Notes under the pieces: model-generated
The model's input: the letters and a program-made list of their open reading frames with translations, nothing else
What the model was told of the DNA's origin: nothing
Database searches by the model: none
Translations under genes and position numbers: made by a program
Shown here: piece after piece, positions 35,813-43,110 of the stretch
How positions within the stretch are numbered: position 1 is the stretch's first letter
How the letters are laid out: the number at the start of each line of letters is the position of its first letter
DNA from: Microtetraspora glauca
GTDB lineage: Bacteria; Actinomycetota; Actinomycetes; Streptosporangiales; Streptosporangiaceae
DNA: 64,000 nucleotides
Reading direction: 5' to 3'
Assembly: GCA_001570385.1 (NCBI GenBank)
Contig: BBYL01000018.1
Location: 124,001-188,000, forward strand

Positions 35813-37087
35813 ATGCGTCCCCTGCCCACCATCTCCCTGGCGGCTGCCGCGCTGCTGCTGGTCGGCGTGCAGCCGGCGTCGGCCGCGGGCCAGGGCGTCA
35901 AGACCGTCTACCCCGAGCTGGAGACCCCGGCGCTGTTCGACGACGAGGCGGGCGGCAACTCCAACGCCGACGACCCGGCGATCTGGGTGCACCCGTCGAA
36001 GTCATCGAAGAGCGTGGTGATCGGCACCGCGAAGGAGGGCGGCCTCTTCGTCTACAACCTGGACGGCGAGCAGCTCCAGCACTTCGCGGCCCCCGCCGCG
36101 CCGGGTCCCGACGACGAGCCCGGACGGTTCAACAACGTCGACGTCACCTATGGCTTCGGCGGGCGGGACCTCGCGGTCGTCTCCGACCGCGGCCGGGACC
36201 AGCTCAGGATCTACTCCATCTCGGGCGGGCAGCTCACCGACGTGACCGACCCGGCCGCGCCGTTCCTCTTCAACTCCACACAAGCCGAGGTGAACGAGGG
36301 CGGCACCGCGTACGGCCTGACCACGTACAAGAACTCCACCGGCACGTACGCGGTGGTCAGCCGGCGGCACAACACCGACGTCGGCCTGATCAAGCTGCTT
36401 CCGAAGCCGAACGGCAAGGTGGGCTACGAGGTCGTCAGGACGCTGGCCCTGCCCGCCACGTTCGCCCTGCCGAACGGCCAGACCTGGATCCCGTGCGACG
36501 AGCCGGGCCGGACACCCCAGGTCGAGGGCATGGTCGTGGACGACCAGACCGACACCCTCTACGCCGGCCAGGAGGACGTCGGCATCTGGAAGGTCTCGGC
36601 CGACCTGACCGGGACGCCGGTGCTCGTGGACAAGGTCAAGGAGTTCGGCGTGCCGGGGACGTACGACCCGGCCACCGAGGAGTGCACGCCCGGCACGGAC
36701 CCCGGCTTCGGCGGCCAGCGCCTGACGGCCGACGTCGAGGGCCTCACGATCTACTACCGCGACAACGGCAAGGGCTACCTGCTGGCCTCCAGCCAGGGCG
36801 ACAACACCTTCGCCGTCTACAAGAAGGAGGGCTCCAACGCCTACCTCGGCCAGTTCCGGATCAGCCCGCACAACGGGGTGGACGGTGTCGAGGTGAGCGA
36901 CGGCTCGACCGTGCTCAACGTCCCGCTGGGCGACTTCGACGAGGGACTCTTCATCGCGCACGACGGCGTCAACACGCCCGCCGAGGGTGACCGCGAGATC
37001 ACGAACTTCAAGTTCGTCGGCTGGGGCGACATCGCGGACGAGCTCGACCTTGACGTGGACACCGACGGCTACGACCCCCGTGACTGA
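35813..37087 (+). CDS. Secreted beta-propeller phytase
   Basis: A 424-residue protein with a Sec signal peptide cleaved near ASA-AG (residues 22-26). The mature part has the beta-propeller (Bacillus PhyC-type) signature DDPAIWVHP (about residues 53-61) and later EGMVVD, ADVEGLTIYY and SQGDNTFAVY blade motifs whose acidic residues bind calcium. These calcium-dependent enzymes remove phosphates from phytate, leaving lower inositol phosphates. AGAGGAGG lies just before the ATG. It is convergent with a solute-binding protein gene across a strong bidirectional terminator. It probably supplies substrate to the importer and inositol operon that follow. Confidence 0.93.
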   Translation: MRPLPTISLAAAALLLVGVQPASAAGQGVKTVYPELETPALFDDEAGGNSNADDPAIWVHPSKSSKSVVIGTAKEGGLFVYNLDGEQLQHFAAPAAPGPDDEPGRFNNVDVTYGFGGRDLAVVSDRGRDQLRIYSISGGQLTDVTDPAAPFLFNSTQAEVNEGGTAYGLTTYKNSTGTYAVVSRRHNTDVGLIKLLPKPNGKVGYEVVRTLALPATFALPNGQTWIPCDEPGRTPQVEGMVVDDQTDTLYAGQEDVGIWKVSADLTGTPVLVDKVKEFGVPGTYDPATEECTPGTDPGFGGQRLTADVEGLTIYYRDNGKGYLLASSQGDNTFAVYKKEGSNAYLGQFRISPHNGVDGVEVSDGSTVLNVPLGDFDEGLFIAHDGVNTPAEGDREITNFKFVGWGDIADELDLDVDTDGYDPRD

Positions 37088-37122
37088 CGGCACAACCGAC
37101 AGCGGGTAGGGCCGAAACGAGG

Positions 37123-37156
37123 AAGACCCCCGGCGAATCGCCTCGCCGGGGGTCTT
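37123..37156. terminator. Bidirectional hairpin terminator
   Basis: A perfect 14-bp stem, AAGACCCCCGGCGA (37123-37136) and TCGCCGGGGGTCTT (37143-37156), with a six-base loop. It stands between the convergent phytase and solute-binding-protein genes and is flanked by short T or A runs on both sides, so it can serve both. Confidence 0.93.
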
Positions 37157-37169
37157 TCCTTTCACGGGA

Positions 37170-38336
37170 TCAGCCGTGGTTGACGCGCCAGAAGTCGGAG
37201 ATGGTCTGGCGGCTGCGCAGGTCGTCGACCAGCCTCGCGGGGTCGGTGTGGAAGAGCTGGTTCTGCCAGTCGTCCAGGCCCGTCGGGATGACGAGCGGCT
37301 TGACCGAGGCGTTGCCGGAGACGCCGCCCTCGCCGATCTCGTGCTTGACGCCCTCCTCGGTCATGATGAAGTGGACGAACAGCTTGGCCGCGTTCGGGTG
37401 CTTGGTCTTCGTGGCGATCGCGGCGAACTTGGGATAGCTGTTGCCGACGAACGGCGCCATCCCGGCGCAGGTCGCCTGGTTGTATCCCTTGTCGTCGTTG
37501 TTGCGGAACTTCGCGATCGACATGAAGCCGATCTTCTTGTCCGTGGTGTTGGGCGCGCCCACCGAACCCGAGATGTCCTCGTCGGAGCCGGTCAGCACCG
37601 GCTTGTTGACCGAGAGCCGCTTGACCCACTCGTAGGCCGCGGACTTCTCCTTGGTCTCCAGGGGCTTGCCGTACTTGGTCTGGTAGGCCTGCTCCAGCGC
37701 CTGGTTGCCGTGCGCGTCGAGCTGGGTGAAGAACGACAGCACGGTGGGCTTGCCCAGCGGGTCCTGCATGACGAGCTTGCCGGCCCACTCCGGCTCGGTG
37801 AGGTCCCAGATGTTCTTCACCGGGCAGCCGTCGGGCGAGAGCTTCGTGTTGTAGGCGAAGACGTTGGCCTTCGACAGCGCCAGGAGCGGGTTCTGGTTCT
37901 CGGCCGGGATCTGGTCCTTGAGGTCGGCCGGCACCCAGGTCTGGACCACACCCTGCGGGATGAGCTGGCCCATCAGCACGCCGCCGTCCTCGAACATCGT
38001 CGCGTCGATCGTGATGTTGTCCGCCGCGTGCTCCCTGATCATCTTCTCCGCGGTCTGCGGGCTGTCGGACTTCACGCCCTCCATGGGGATGCCGTACTTC
38101 GCGGTGAAGGCCTTGGCGACCTCCTCGATGTCGCCGCTGGAGTCGTACACCATGAGGCCGCCCTCCTTCTTGGCCGCCTCGACCAGCGCGTTCAGGTCGA
38201 AGTTCGCGTCGACGGAGGCGCTGGGCAGCGGCGCCGCGTCCGTCGAGCCGGGGGAGTCGGTGCCGGTGGACGGCGCGCACGCGGCGACGGCCAGTGCCAG
38301 CAGCGCCACAGGGATGATCTTCCGGGTACGCCTCAC
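37170..38336 (-). CDS. ABC transporter solute-binding lipoprotein, AfuA/FbpA-like
   Basis: A 388-residue lipoprotein with a basic n-region, hydrophobic core and lipobox AVAAC (Cys about residue 21). The mature part is a type II periplasmic-binding fold of the ferric-iron family: GGLMVYDSSGD at the start and NIWDLTEPEWAGKLVMQDP, ending in DDLRSRQTISDF. Members of this family bind Fe3+, 2-aminoethylphosphonate or sugar phosphates (AfuA). The gene lies at the head of the inositol operon region, shares an operator word with it, and its likely permease and ATPase are encoded at 46647-49568. A phosphate ester such as an inositol phosphate is the inferred ligand. The GTG at 38336 gives the proper signal peptide. 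Confidence 0.85.
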   Translation of the reverse strand: MRRTRKIIPVALLALAVAACAPSTGTDSPGSTDAAPLPSASVDANFDLNALVEAAKKEGGLMVYDSSGDIEEVAKAFTAKYGIPMEGVKSDSPQTAEKMIREHAADNITIDATMFEDGGVLMGQLIPQGVVQTWVPADLKDQIPAENQNPLLALSKANVFAYNTKLSPDGCPVKNIWDLTEPEWAGKLVMQDPLGKPTVLSFFTQLDAHGNQALEQAYQTKYGKPLETKEKSAAYEWVKRLSVNKPVLTGSDEDISGSVGAPNTTDKKIGFMSIAKFRNNDDKGYNQATCAGMAPFVGNSYPKFAAIATKTKHPNAAKLFVHFIMTEEGVKHEIGEGGVSGNASVKPLVIPTGLDDWQNQLFHTDPARLVDDLRSRQTISDFWRVNHG

Positions 38337-38493
38337 GATGGCGTCACTCCTCTTGCCTCTCAGGGGGTCGTGCGCGACGCCCAGAGCCCCCAGGTCGTGC
38401 CGATCACGTCCTGCCGCGCGCGGCGGCATTCGTCGGACACTCCCTCGCGGGCGCCACGGTGGGCTCAACGATGAACGTCATGTGAACAATTTG

Positions 38494-38507
38494 TCAAGAC
38501 ATTCTTA
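38494..38507 (+). promoter_or_regulatory. GntR operator candidate, binding-protein promoter
   Basis: TCAAGACATTCTTA matches 12 of 14 bases of the operator word before the GntR gene. It overlaps the -35 hexamer of the binding-protein promoter, a position suited to repression. Confidence 0.65.
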
Positions 38508-38561
38508 CGTATTCAGGGCAGTTGACTTCGGCGCGTTACATAGAGCATAGAGGGGTGTTGG

Positions 38562-38581
38562 TCAGGACATTCTGATGTCCT
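38562..38581. promoter_or_regulatory. GntR operator candidate, autoregulatory
   Basis: TCAGGACATTCTGA (38562-38575) overlaps a perfect dyad AGGACAT-TCTG-ATGTCCT (38564-38581). It lies within the promoter of the GntR gene itself. The dyad has the size expected for a HutC-subfamily GntR dimer. Confidence 0.75.
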
Positions 38582-38594
38582 GTACCGTCAGGTT

Positions 38595-39338
38595 GTGACT
38601 GTGACGAAGCTGGACATCGACCTGGATCGGTCGAGCCCCGTGCCCCTCTACTTCCAGGTGGCCGAGCAGATCGCGCGGGCGATCCAGGCCGGAGAGCTGG
38701 CCCCCGGATCCCGGCTCGACAACGAGGTCCTGCTGGCCGACCGGCTGGGGCTCTCCCGGCCGACCATCCGCCAGGCCATCCAGTACCTCGTCGACAAGGG
38801 CCTGGTGGTGCGCAAACGCGGGGTCGGCACCCAGGTCGTCCACGGCCAGGTCAAGCGGGCGGTCGAGCTCACCAGCCTGTACGACGACCTGCGCAGGGTG
38901 GGCCAGGAGCCGGCCACGCGTGTCCTGGCCATCGAGACGGTGCCCGCGGACGAGTCGACGGCGGGGGCGCTCGGCGTCGCCACGGGAACCGAGGTGGTCC
39001 GGCTGGAGCGGCTCAGGTACGCCGAGGGGAAGCCGCTCGCCCTGATGCACAACTGGCTGCCGCCGGGGCCGGCGTCGCTGACCGCCGAGGCGCTGGAGGC
39101 GCGCGGGTTGTACGAGTTGCTGCGCGCGGCCGGGGTGCGGATGCGGGTGGCCGCCCAGCGGATCGGCGCCCGCACGGCCACCCCGGCCGAGGTCCGGCTG
39201 CTGGAGGAGCGCCGCGCCTGCCCGCTGCTCACGATGGTGCGCACGACGTACGACGACCAGGGGAGGGCGGTCGAGCACGGCTCGCACGTCTACCGCGCGT
39301 CCCACTACTCCTTGGAGGTCACGCTCGTCGAGCGCTGA
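38595..39338 (+). CDS. GntR/HutC-family transcriptional regulator
   Basis: A 247-residue regulator. The N-terminal winged helix (PLYFQVAEQIARAIQAGEL, then DRLGLSRPTIRQAIQYLVDKGLV) is followed by a UTRA ligand domain (LTSLYDDLRRVGQEP..., ending RASHYSLEVTL), the HutC arrangement. UTRA domains sense small metabolites, often sugars or sugar phosphates. It stands between the binding-protein gene and the inositol operon, and matching 14-bp words lie before all three transcription units, so it is the probable local repressor. An inositol phosphate or an inositol breakdown product would be the logical inducer. Confidence 0.92.
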   Translation: MTVTKLDIDLDRSSPVPLYFQVAEQIARAIQAGELAPGSRLDNEVLLADRLGLSRPTIRQAIQYLVDKGLVVRKRGVGTQVVHGQVKRAVELTSLYDDLRRVGQEPATRVLAIETVPADESTAGALGVATGTEVVRLERLRYAEGKPLALMHNWLPPGPASLTAEALEARGLYELLRAAGVRMRVAAQRIGARTATPAEVRLLEERRACPLLTMVRTTYDDQGRAVEHGSHVYRASHYSLEVTLVER

Positions 39339-39372
39339 ACCATCCGTTTCGGCTGGTGATGATGATAGTTCG

Positions 39373-39423
39373 TCAGAATGTCAGGACAAACTCTTGACGA
39401 TGTGACCACCGGTCATCTAGAAC
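39373..39423 (+). promoter_or_regulatory. Promoter and GntR operator of the inositol operon
   Basis: TCAGAATGTCAGGA (39373-39386) is, on the minus strand, a 12/14 match to the GntR word, and TCAGGACA (39381-39388) repeats its left half. TTGACG (39394-39399) and TAGAAC (39418-39423) form a promoter with an 18-bp spacer. The operator lies just upstream of or touching the -35 element. Confidence 0.6.
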
Positions 39424-39448
39424 TGGAGGCCCCGGACAAGGAGTCGAT

Positions 39449-40420
39449 ATGCGTGTGGGTCTGCTGGGTCTTGGTCGCATAGGAGCATTTCATGCCACCT
39501 CCCTCGCCGCCCTCGTGGAGGAACTGGTCGTCTTCGACGCTGACACGAGCAGGGCCGAGGAGGTGGCGGGGCGGCTCGGAGCCCGCGTGGGAGACCCCTT
39601 CGACGCCGACGCGGTGGTGATCGCGACCCCCACCTCCACGCACGCGGAGGCGCTGCTCCGGGCCTGCGAGCTGGGCGTGCCGGCGTTCTGCGAGAAGCCC
39701 GCGGCGCCCACTGTGGAGGAGACCGTGCGGGTGGCCGAGGCAGTCGAGCGCACCGGCACCCTCGTGCACATCGGGTTCCAGCGGCGCTTCGACGCCGGGT
39801 ATGCCGCCGCGCGCGCCGCGCTGGCCTCCGGCGAGCTGGGCGAGCTGCACCGGGTCCACCTGCTGACCGCCGACCCCCGGCCGCCCGCCCCCGGCTACAT
39901 CCCGCTGTCCGGCGGGGTCTTCCGTGACTGCCACATCCACGACTTCGACATCCTGCGCTGGGTCACCGGCAGGGAGGTGGACGTCGTCTACGCCACCGGA
40001 TCCAACCGAGGCGAGGCGTTCTTCGCCGAGGCGGGGGACGTCGACAACAGCGCCGCGCTGCTGACCCTCGACGACGGCACGCTCGTCACGATGCAGGGCT
40101 CCCGCTACAACGGCGCGGGATATGACGTGCGGATGGAGCTGGCCGGCACCTTGGGGACGCGCGCGGTCGGGCTCGGCGAGCGTACCCCGGTGAGCTCCGT
40201 CGAGGGCCTCGCGCCGCAGGGCGAGCCGTGGCCGGACTTCCAGGCCAGGTTCGAGGCCGCGTACGTCGCCGAGATGGGCGCGTTCCTCGCGGCCGCGCGG
40301 GGCGAGCGCGAGAGCCCCTGCACCGTCCGTGACGCGCTGGCCGCCCTCTACATCGCCGAGGCGGCAGACCTTTCCCGTCGTACGGACCGGCCGGTCCGTC
40401 TCCTGGAGGTGACCAAGTGA
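39449..40420 (+). CDS. iolG: Gfo/Idh/MocA oxidoreductase, inositol 2-dehydrogenase-like
   Basis: A 323-residue NAD(P)-dependent dehydrogenase. The Rossmann motif is GLLGLGRIGAFHA; the EKP catalytic loop is seen as FCEKPAAPT, and the Asp/His pair is in FRDCHIHDFDIL. IolG oxidises myo-inositol to scyllo-inosose, the entry to inositol catabolism. It is first in a run of twelve genes with mostly 4-bp overlaps. AAGGAG precedes the ATG. The family also contains scyllo-inositol and other polyol dehydrogenases, so ring stereochemistry is not certain. Confidence 0.82.
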   Translation: MRVGLLGLGRIGAFHATSLAALVEELVVFDADTSRAEEVAGRLGARVGDPFDADAVVIATPTSTHAEALLRACELGVPAFCEKPAAPTVEETVRVAEAVERTGTLVHIGFQRRFDAGYAAARAALASGELGELHRVHLLTADPRPPAPGYIPLSGGVFRDCHIHDFDILRWVTGREVDVVYATGSNRGEAFFAEAGDVDNSAALLTLDDGTLVTMQGSRYNGAGYDVRMELAGTLGTRAVGLGERTPVSSVEGLAPQGEPWPDFQARFEAAYVAEMGAFLAAARGERESPCTVRDALAALYIAEAADLSRRTDRPVRLLEVTK

Positions 40421-41262
40421 GGATCGCCGCTGCCCCGATCTCGTGGGGTGTGTGCGAGGTGCCCGGATGGGGGCACCAGATGGCGGCGGAGCGGGTGCTC
40501 GCCGAGATGGCGGAGCTCGGCCTGACGGCCACCGAACTCGGCCCGGACGGCTTCCTTCCCCCTGATCCCGCGGACCGGGCGTCCCTGCTCGGCCGGTACG
40601 GCATGCGCGCCGTGGGCGGCTTCGTGCCCGTGGTGCTGCACGATCCGGGCCACGACCCGATGCCGGGCCTGCGCGCCACGCTGGCCTCGTTCGACGCCGA
40701 CATGGTGGTCGTCCTGGCCGCCGCCACCGGCGTGGACGGGTACGACACCCGCCCGGAGCTCGGCACCGAGGGCTGGCGCACGCTGCTCGCCAACCTGGAG
40801 CGGATCCGGCGCGAGACGTCCCACCTGGTCACCCTGCACCCGCACGTCGGGACCATGGTCGAGAGCCGGGACGAGGTGAACCGGGTGCTCGACGGGTGCG
40901 ACATCGCGCTCTGCCTGGACACCGGGCACCTCCTCATCGGCGGCACCGACCCCGTGGACATCGTCCGCGGCCGTCCCGGCCGCGTCGCGCACGTCCACCT
41001 CAAGGACGTGGACGCCGAGCTCGCCGGGCGGGTCCGGGAGGGCGCGCTCACCTACACCGAGGCCGTCAAGGCGGGGATCTACCGCCCGCTCGGCAAGGGA
41101 GACGTGGACGTCGCCCGGATCGTCGGCGGCCTCGACCGGGCCGGATACCGCGGCTGGTATGTCATGGAGCAGGACCTCATCCTCGACGCCGAGCCCTCCG
41201 CGGGCGACGGCCCGATCGAGGACGTCCGGGCCGGCGTCGCGTTTCTCAGGAGCGCCGCGTGA
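40417..41262 (+). CDS. iolE: Inosose dehydratase-like TIM-barrel protein
   Basis: A 281-residue protein of the xylose-isomerase-like TIM-barrel superfamily. It begins AAAPISWGVCEVPGWG, a typical IolE/IolH start. Metal-ligand candidates are in TLHPHVGTMVES, LCLDTGHLLIGG and HVHLKDV, and YVMEQDLI supplies the last Glu. IolE dehydrates inosose to the trihydroxycyclohexane-dione that IolD cleaves. The GTG start overlaps the iolG stop. An IolH/IolI isomerase role is the main alternative. Confidence 0.8.
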   Translation: MRIAAAPISWGVCEVPGWGHQMAAERVLAEMAELGLTATELGPDGFLPPDPADRASLLGRYGMRAVGGFVPVVLHDPGHDPMPGLRATLASFDADMVVVLAAATGVDGYDTRPELGTEGWRTLLANLERIRRETSHLVTLHPHVGTMVESRDEVNRVLDGCDIALCLDTGHLLIGGTDPVDIVRGRPGRVAHVHLKDVDAELAGRVREGALTYTEAVKAGIYRPLGKGDVDVARIVGGLDRAGYRGWYVMEQDLILDAEPSAGDGPIEDVRAGVAFLRSAA

Positions 41263-42221
41263 CGGACGTGCTCACCATCGGCCGGGTCGGCGTCGACGTC
41301 TACCCCCTCCAGACCGGGGTGTCGCTCCGGGAGGTTTCGACCTTCGGCAAATACCTCGGCGGCAGCCCGGTCAACGTGGCCGTGGCCGCCGCCAGGCTCG
41401 GCCGGTCCAGCGCCGTGATCACCCGGACCGGGGCCGACCCGTTCGGGCTGTTCGTCCACGACGCCCTGCGCGAGTACGGAGTGGACGACCGGTACGTCCT
41501 CGCGGTGCCGGGCCTGCCCACGCCAGTGACCTTCTGCGAGATCAGGCCGCCGGAGGACTTCCCGCTCTACTTCTACCGCTTCCCCAAGGCCCCCGACCTG
41601 GAGATTCTCCCCTCCGAGCTGGACCTGCGGGCCATCGCGCGGGTCCCGCTGTTCTGGGCGACCGTGACCGGCCTGTCCCAGGAGCCGTCCCGGGCCGCGC
41701 ACTTCGCGGCCTGGCGGTCGCGGGGGCGCAGGCCGCACACGGTGCTCGACCTCGACTACCGCCCGATGTTCTGGACGAGCATGGAGACGGCCGGAGAGCA
41801 GGTGCGGCGCGCTCTCGCGCACGTCACCGTGGCGGTCGGCAACGTCGACGAGGCCGAGGTGGCCACCGGCACCCGTGAGCCGTACGCCGCGGCCGAGGCG
41901 CTGCTGGAGGCGGGCGTGGAACTGGCGATCGTCAAACGTGGTTCGGCCGGAGTGCTGGGCATGACAAGGAAAGAGACCGTGGAAGTGCCCCCGGTCCCGG
42001 TGGACGTCGTCAACGGGCTCGGTGCCGGAGACGCCTTCGGCGGCGCGCTCTGCCACGGCCTGCTCTCGGGCTGGCCGCTGGAGCGCACCCTGCGCTTCGC
42101 CAACGCGGCGGGCGCGATCGTCGCCGGACGGCTGGCGTGCGCGCCCGCGATGCCCACGGCCGAGGAAGTCGAGGCCGTCCTTGCGAGTGGCTCATTGAGG
42201 GGGGACGTGTCAGATGCGTGA
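41259..42221 (+). CDS. iolC: PfkB-family kinase, 5-dehydro-2-deoxygluconokinase-like
   Basis: A 320-residue ribokinase-fold sugar kinase. It starts LTIGRVGVDVYPLQTGV and has GGSPVNVAVAAARLG as the substrate region and GLGAGDAFGGAL as the PfkB signature with the catalytic Asp. In the inositol pathway IolC phosphorylates 2-deoxy-5-keto-gluconate at C6 before aldol cleavage. The N-terminal DVYP motif is typical of IolC. The GTG overlaps the iolE stop by four bases, and its own stop overlaps the aldolase start by eight. Confidence 0.87.
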   Translation: MTDVLTIGRVGVDVYPLQTGVSLREVSTFGKYLGGSPVNVAVAAARLGRSSAVITRTGADPFGLFVHDALREYGVDDRYVLAVPGLPTPVTFCEIRPPEDFPLYFYRFPKAPDLEILPSELDLRAIARVPLFWATVTGLSQEPSRAAHFAAWRSRGRRPHTVLDLDYRPMFWTSMETAGEQVRRALAHVTVAVGNVDEAEVATGTREPYAAAEALLEAGVELAIVKRGSAGVLGMTRKETVEVPPVPVDVVNGLGAGDAFGGALCHGLLSGWPLERTLRFANAAGAIVAGRLACAPAMPTAEEVEAVLASGSLRGDVSDA

Positions 42222-43110
42222 GGAGGACTACCGCCGGCTGCTCGACGACCGCGCGTGGTACCCCGGCCGGGTGGCCGAGACGGCCGCGCTGCGCAGGCGC
42301 CGGCCGCTGATGGTCGACCGGGACCAGCTGCTGATCATCGCGGCGGACCATCCGGCGAGGGGCGCCCTCGGCGTGGGCGGCCGTCCGATGGCGATGGAGA
42401 ACCGCGTCGACCTGCTCGACCGGCTGCTGACCGCCCTGGCCAGGCCCGGCGTCGACGGCCTGCTCGCCACACCCGACATCGTCGAGGACCTGCTGCTGCT
42501 CGGCGCGCTCGACGACAAGATCGTGATCGGCTCGATGAACCGGGGCGGCGTCCAGAACGCGGTGTTCGAGTTCGACGACCGCTTCACCGCCTACGACGCC
42601 CAGTCCATCGCGGCGATGCGTCTGGACGGCGGCAAGATGCTGTGCCGGATCGCCCCGGAGGACACCGCGACCGCCGCCACCCTGGAGAGCTGCGGCCAGG
42701 CCATCACCCAGCTCGCCGGGCACGGCCTGATGGCGATGATCGAGCCGTTCTGGTCCGGCCGGGTCGACGGCGTCGTCACCCACGACCTGTCCCCGGAGGC
42801 GGTGGTCCGCGCGATCAGCGTCTGCCAGGGGCTCGGCGCGACCTCGGCCAGGACCTGGCTGAAGATTCCCGTGATCGACGACATGGAGCGGGTCATGCGG
42901 GCCACGACGCTGCCGACGCTGCTGCTCGGAGGCGACCCCGCCCAGGATCCCGACCGGGTCTTCGCGTCCTGGAGCAAGGCGCTGCGGCTGCCCGGCGTGC
43001 GCGGCCTGGTCGTCGGCAGGGCACTGCTCTACCCGCCCGACGACGACGTGGCCACGGCGGTGGACACCGCGGCGGGCCTGCTGGAGATATCGGGAGGTAC
43101 CCCATCATGA
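42214..43110 (+). CDS. Cgl0158-family (beta/alpha)8 barrel aldolase
   Basis: A 298-residue barrel protein of the DeoC/LacD aldolase type that I associate with Cgl0158, a member of the inositol gene group in Corynebacterium glutamicum. Segments include LLIIAADHPARGALGVG, MRLDGGKMLCRI with a candidate Schiff-base Lys, and TWLKIPVIDD. By position it would cleave phosphorylated deoxy-keto-gluconate to dihydroxyacetone phosphate and malonate semialdehyde in place of IolJ. The exact reaction of this family is an inference. Confidence 0.78.
   Translation: MREEDYRRLLDDRAWYPGRVAETAALRRRRPLMVDRDQLLIIAADHPARGALGVGGRPMAMENRVDLLDRLLTALARPGVDGLLATPDIVEDLLLLGALDDKIVIGSMNRGGVQNAVFEFDDRFTAYDAQSIAAMRLDGGKMLCRIAPEDTATAATLESCGQAITQLAGHGLMAMIEPFWSGRVDGVVTHDLSPEAVVRAISVCQGLGATSARTWLKIPVIDDMERVMRATTLPTLLLGGDPAQDPDRVFASWSKALRLPGVRGLVVGRALLYPPDDDVATAVDTAAGLLEISGGTPS

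Larger units (their letters stand above)
38337..38594. promoter_or_regulatory. Divergent promoter region of binding protein and GntR gene
   Basis: The binding-protein promoter has TTGACA on the minus strand (38492-38497). The GntR gene has TTGGTC (38558-38563) and a -10-like TACCGT (38583-38588) six bases before its GTG, suggesting leaderless transcription. Each promoter overlaps a copy of the regulator word listed below. Confidence 0.6.

Noticed and set aside
37170-38336. Simple ferric-iron uptake annotation
   Set aside because: Not excluded, but no iron-related gene is near, and operator sharing with iol genes and phosphatases favours a phosphate ester.
38337-38468. Longer N-terminus for the solute-binding protein (start near 38468)
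   Set aside because: The added residues would bury the lipoprotein signal peptide; the GTG at 38336 puts the lipobox Cys at the right distance.
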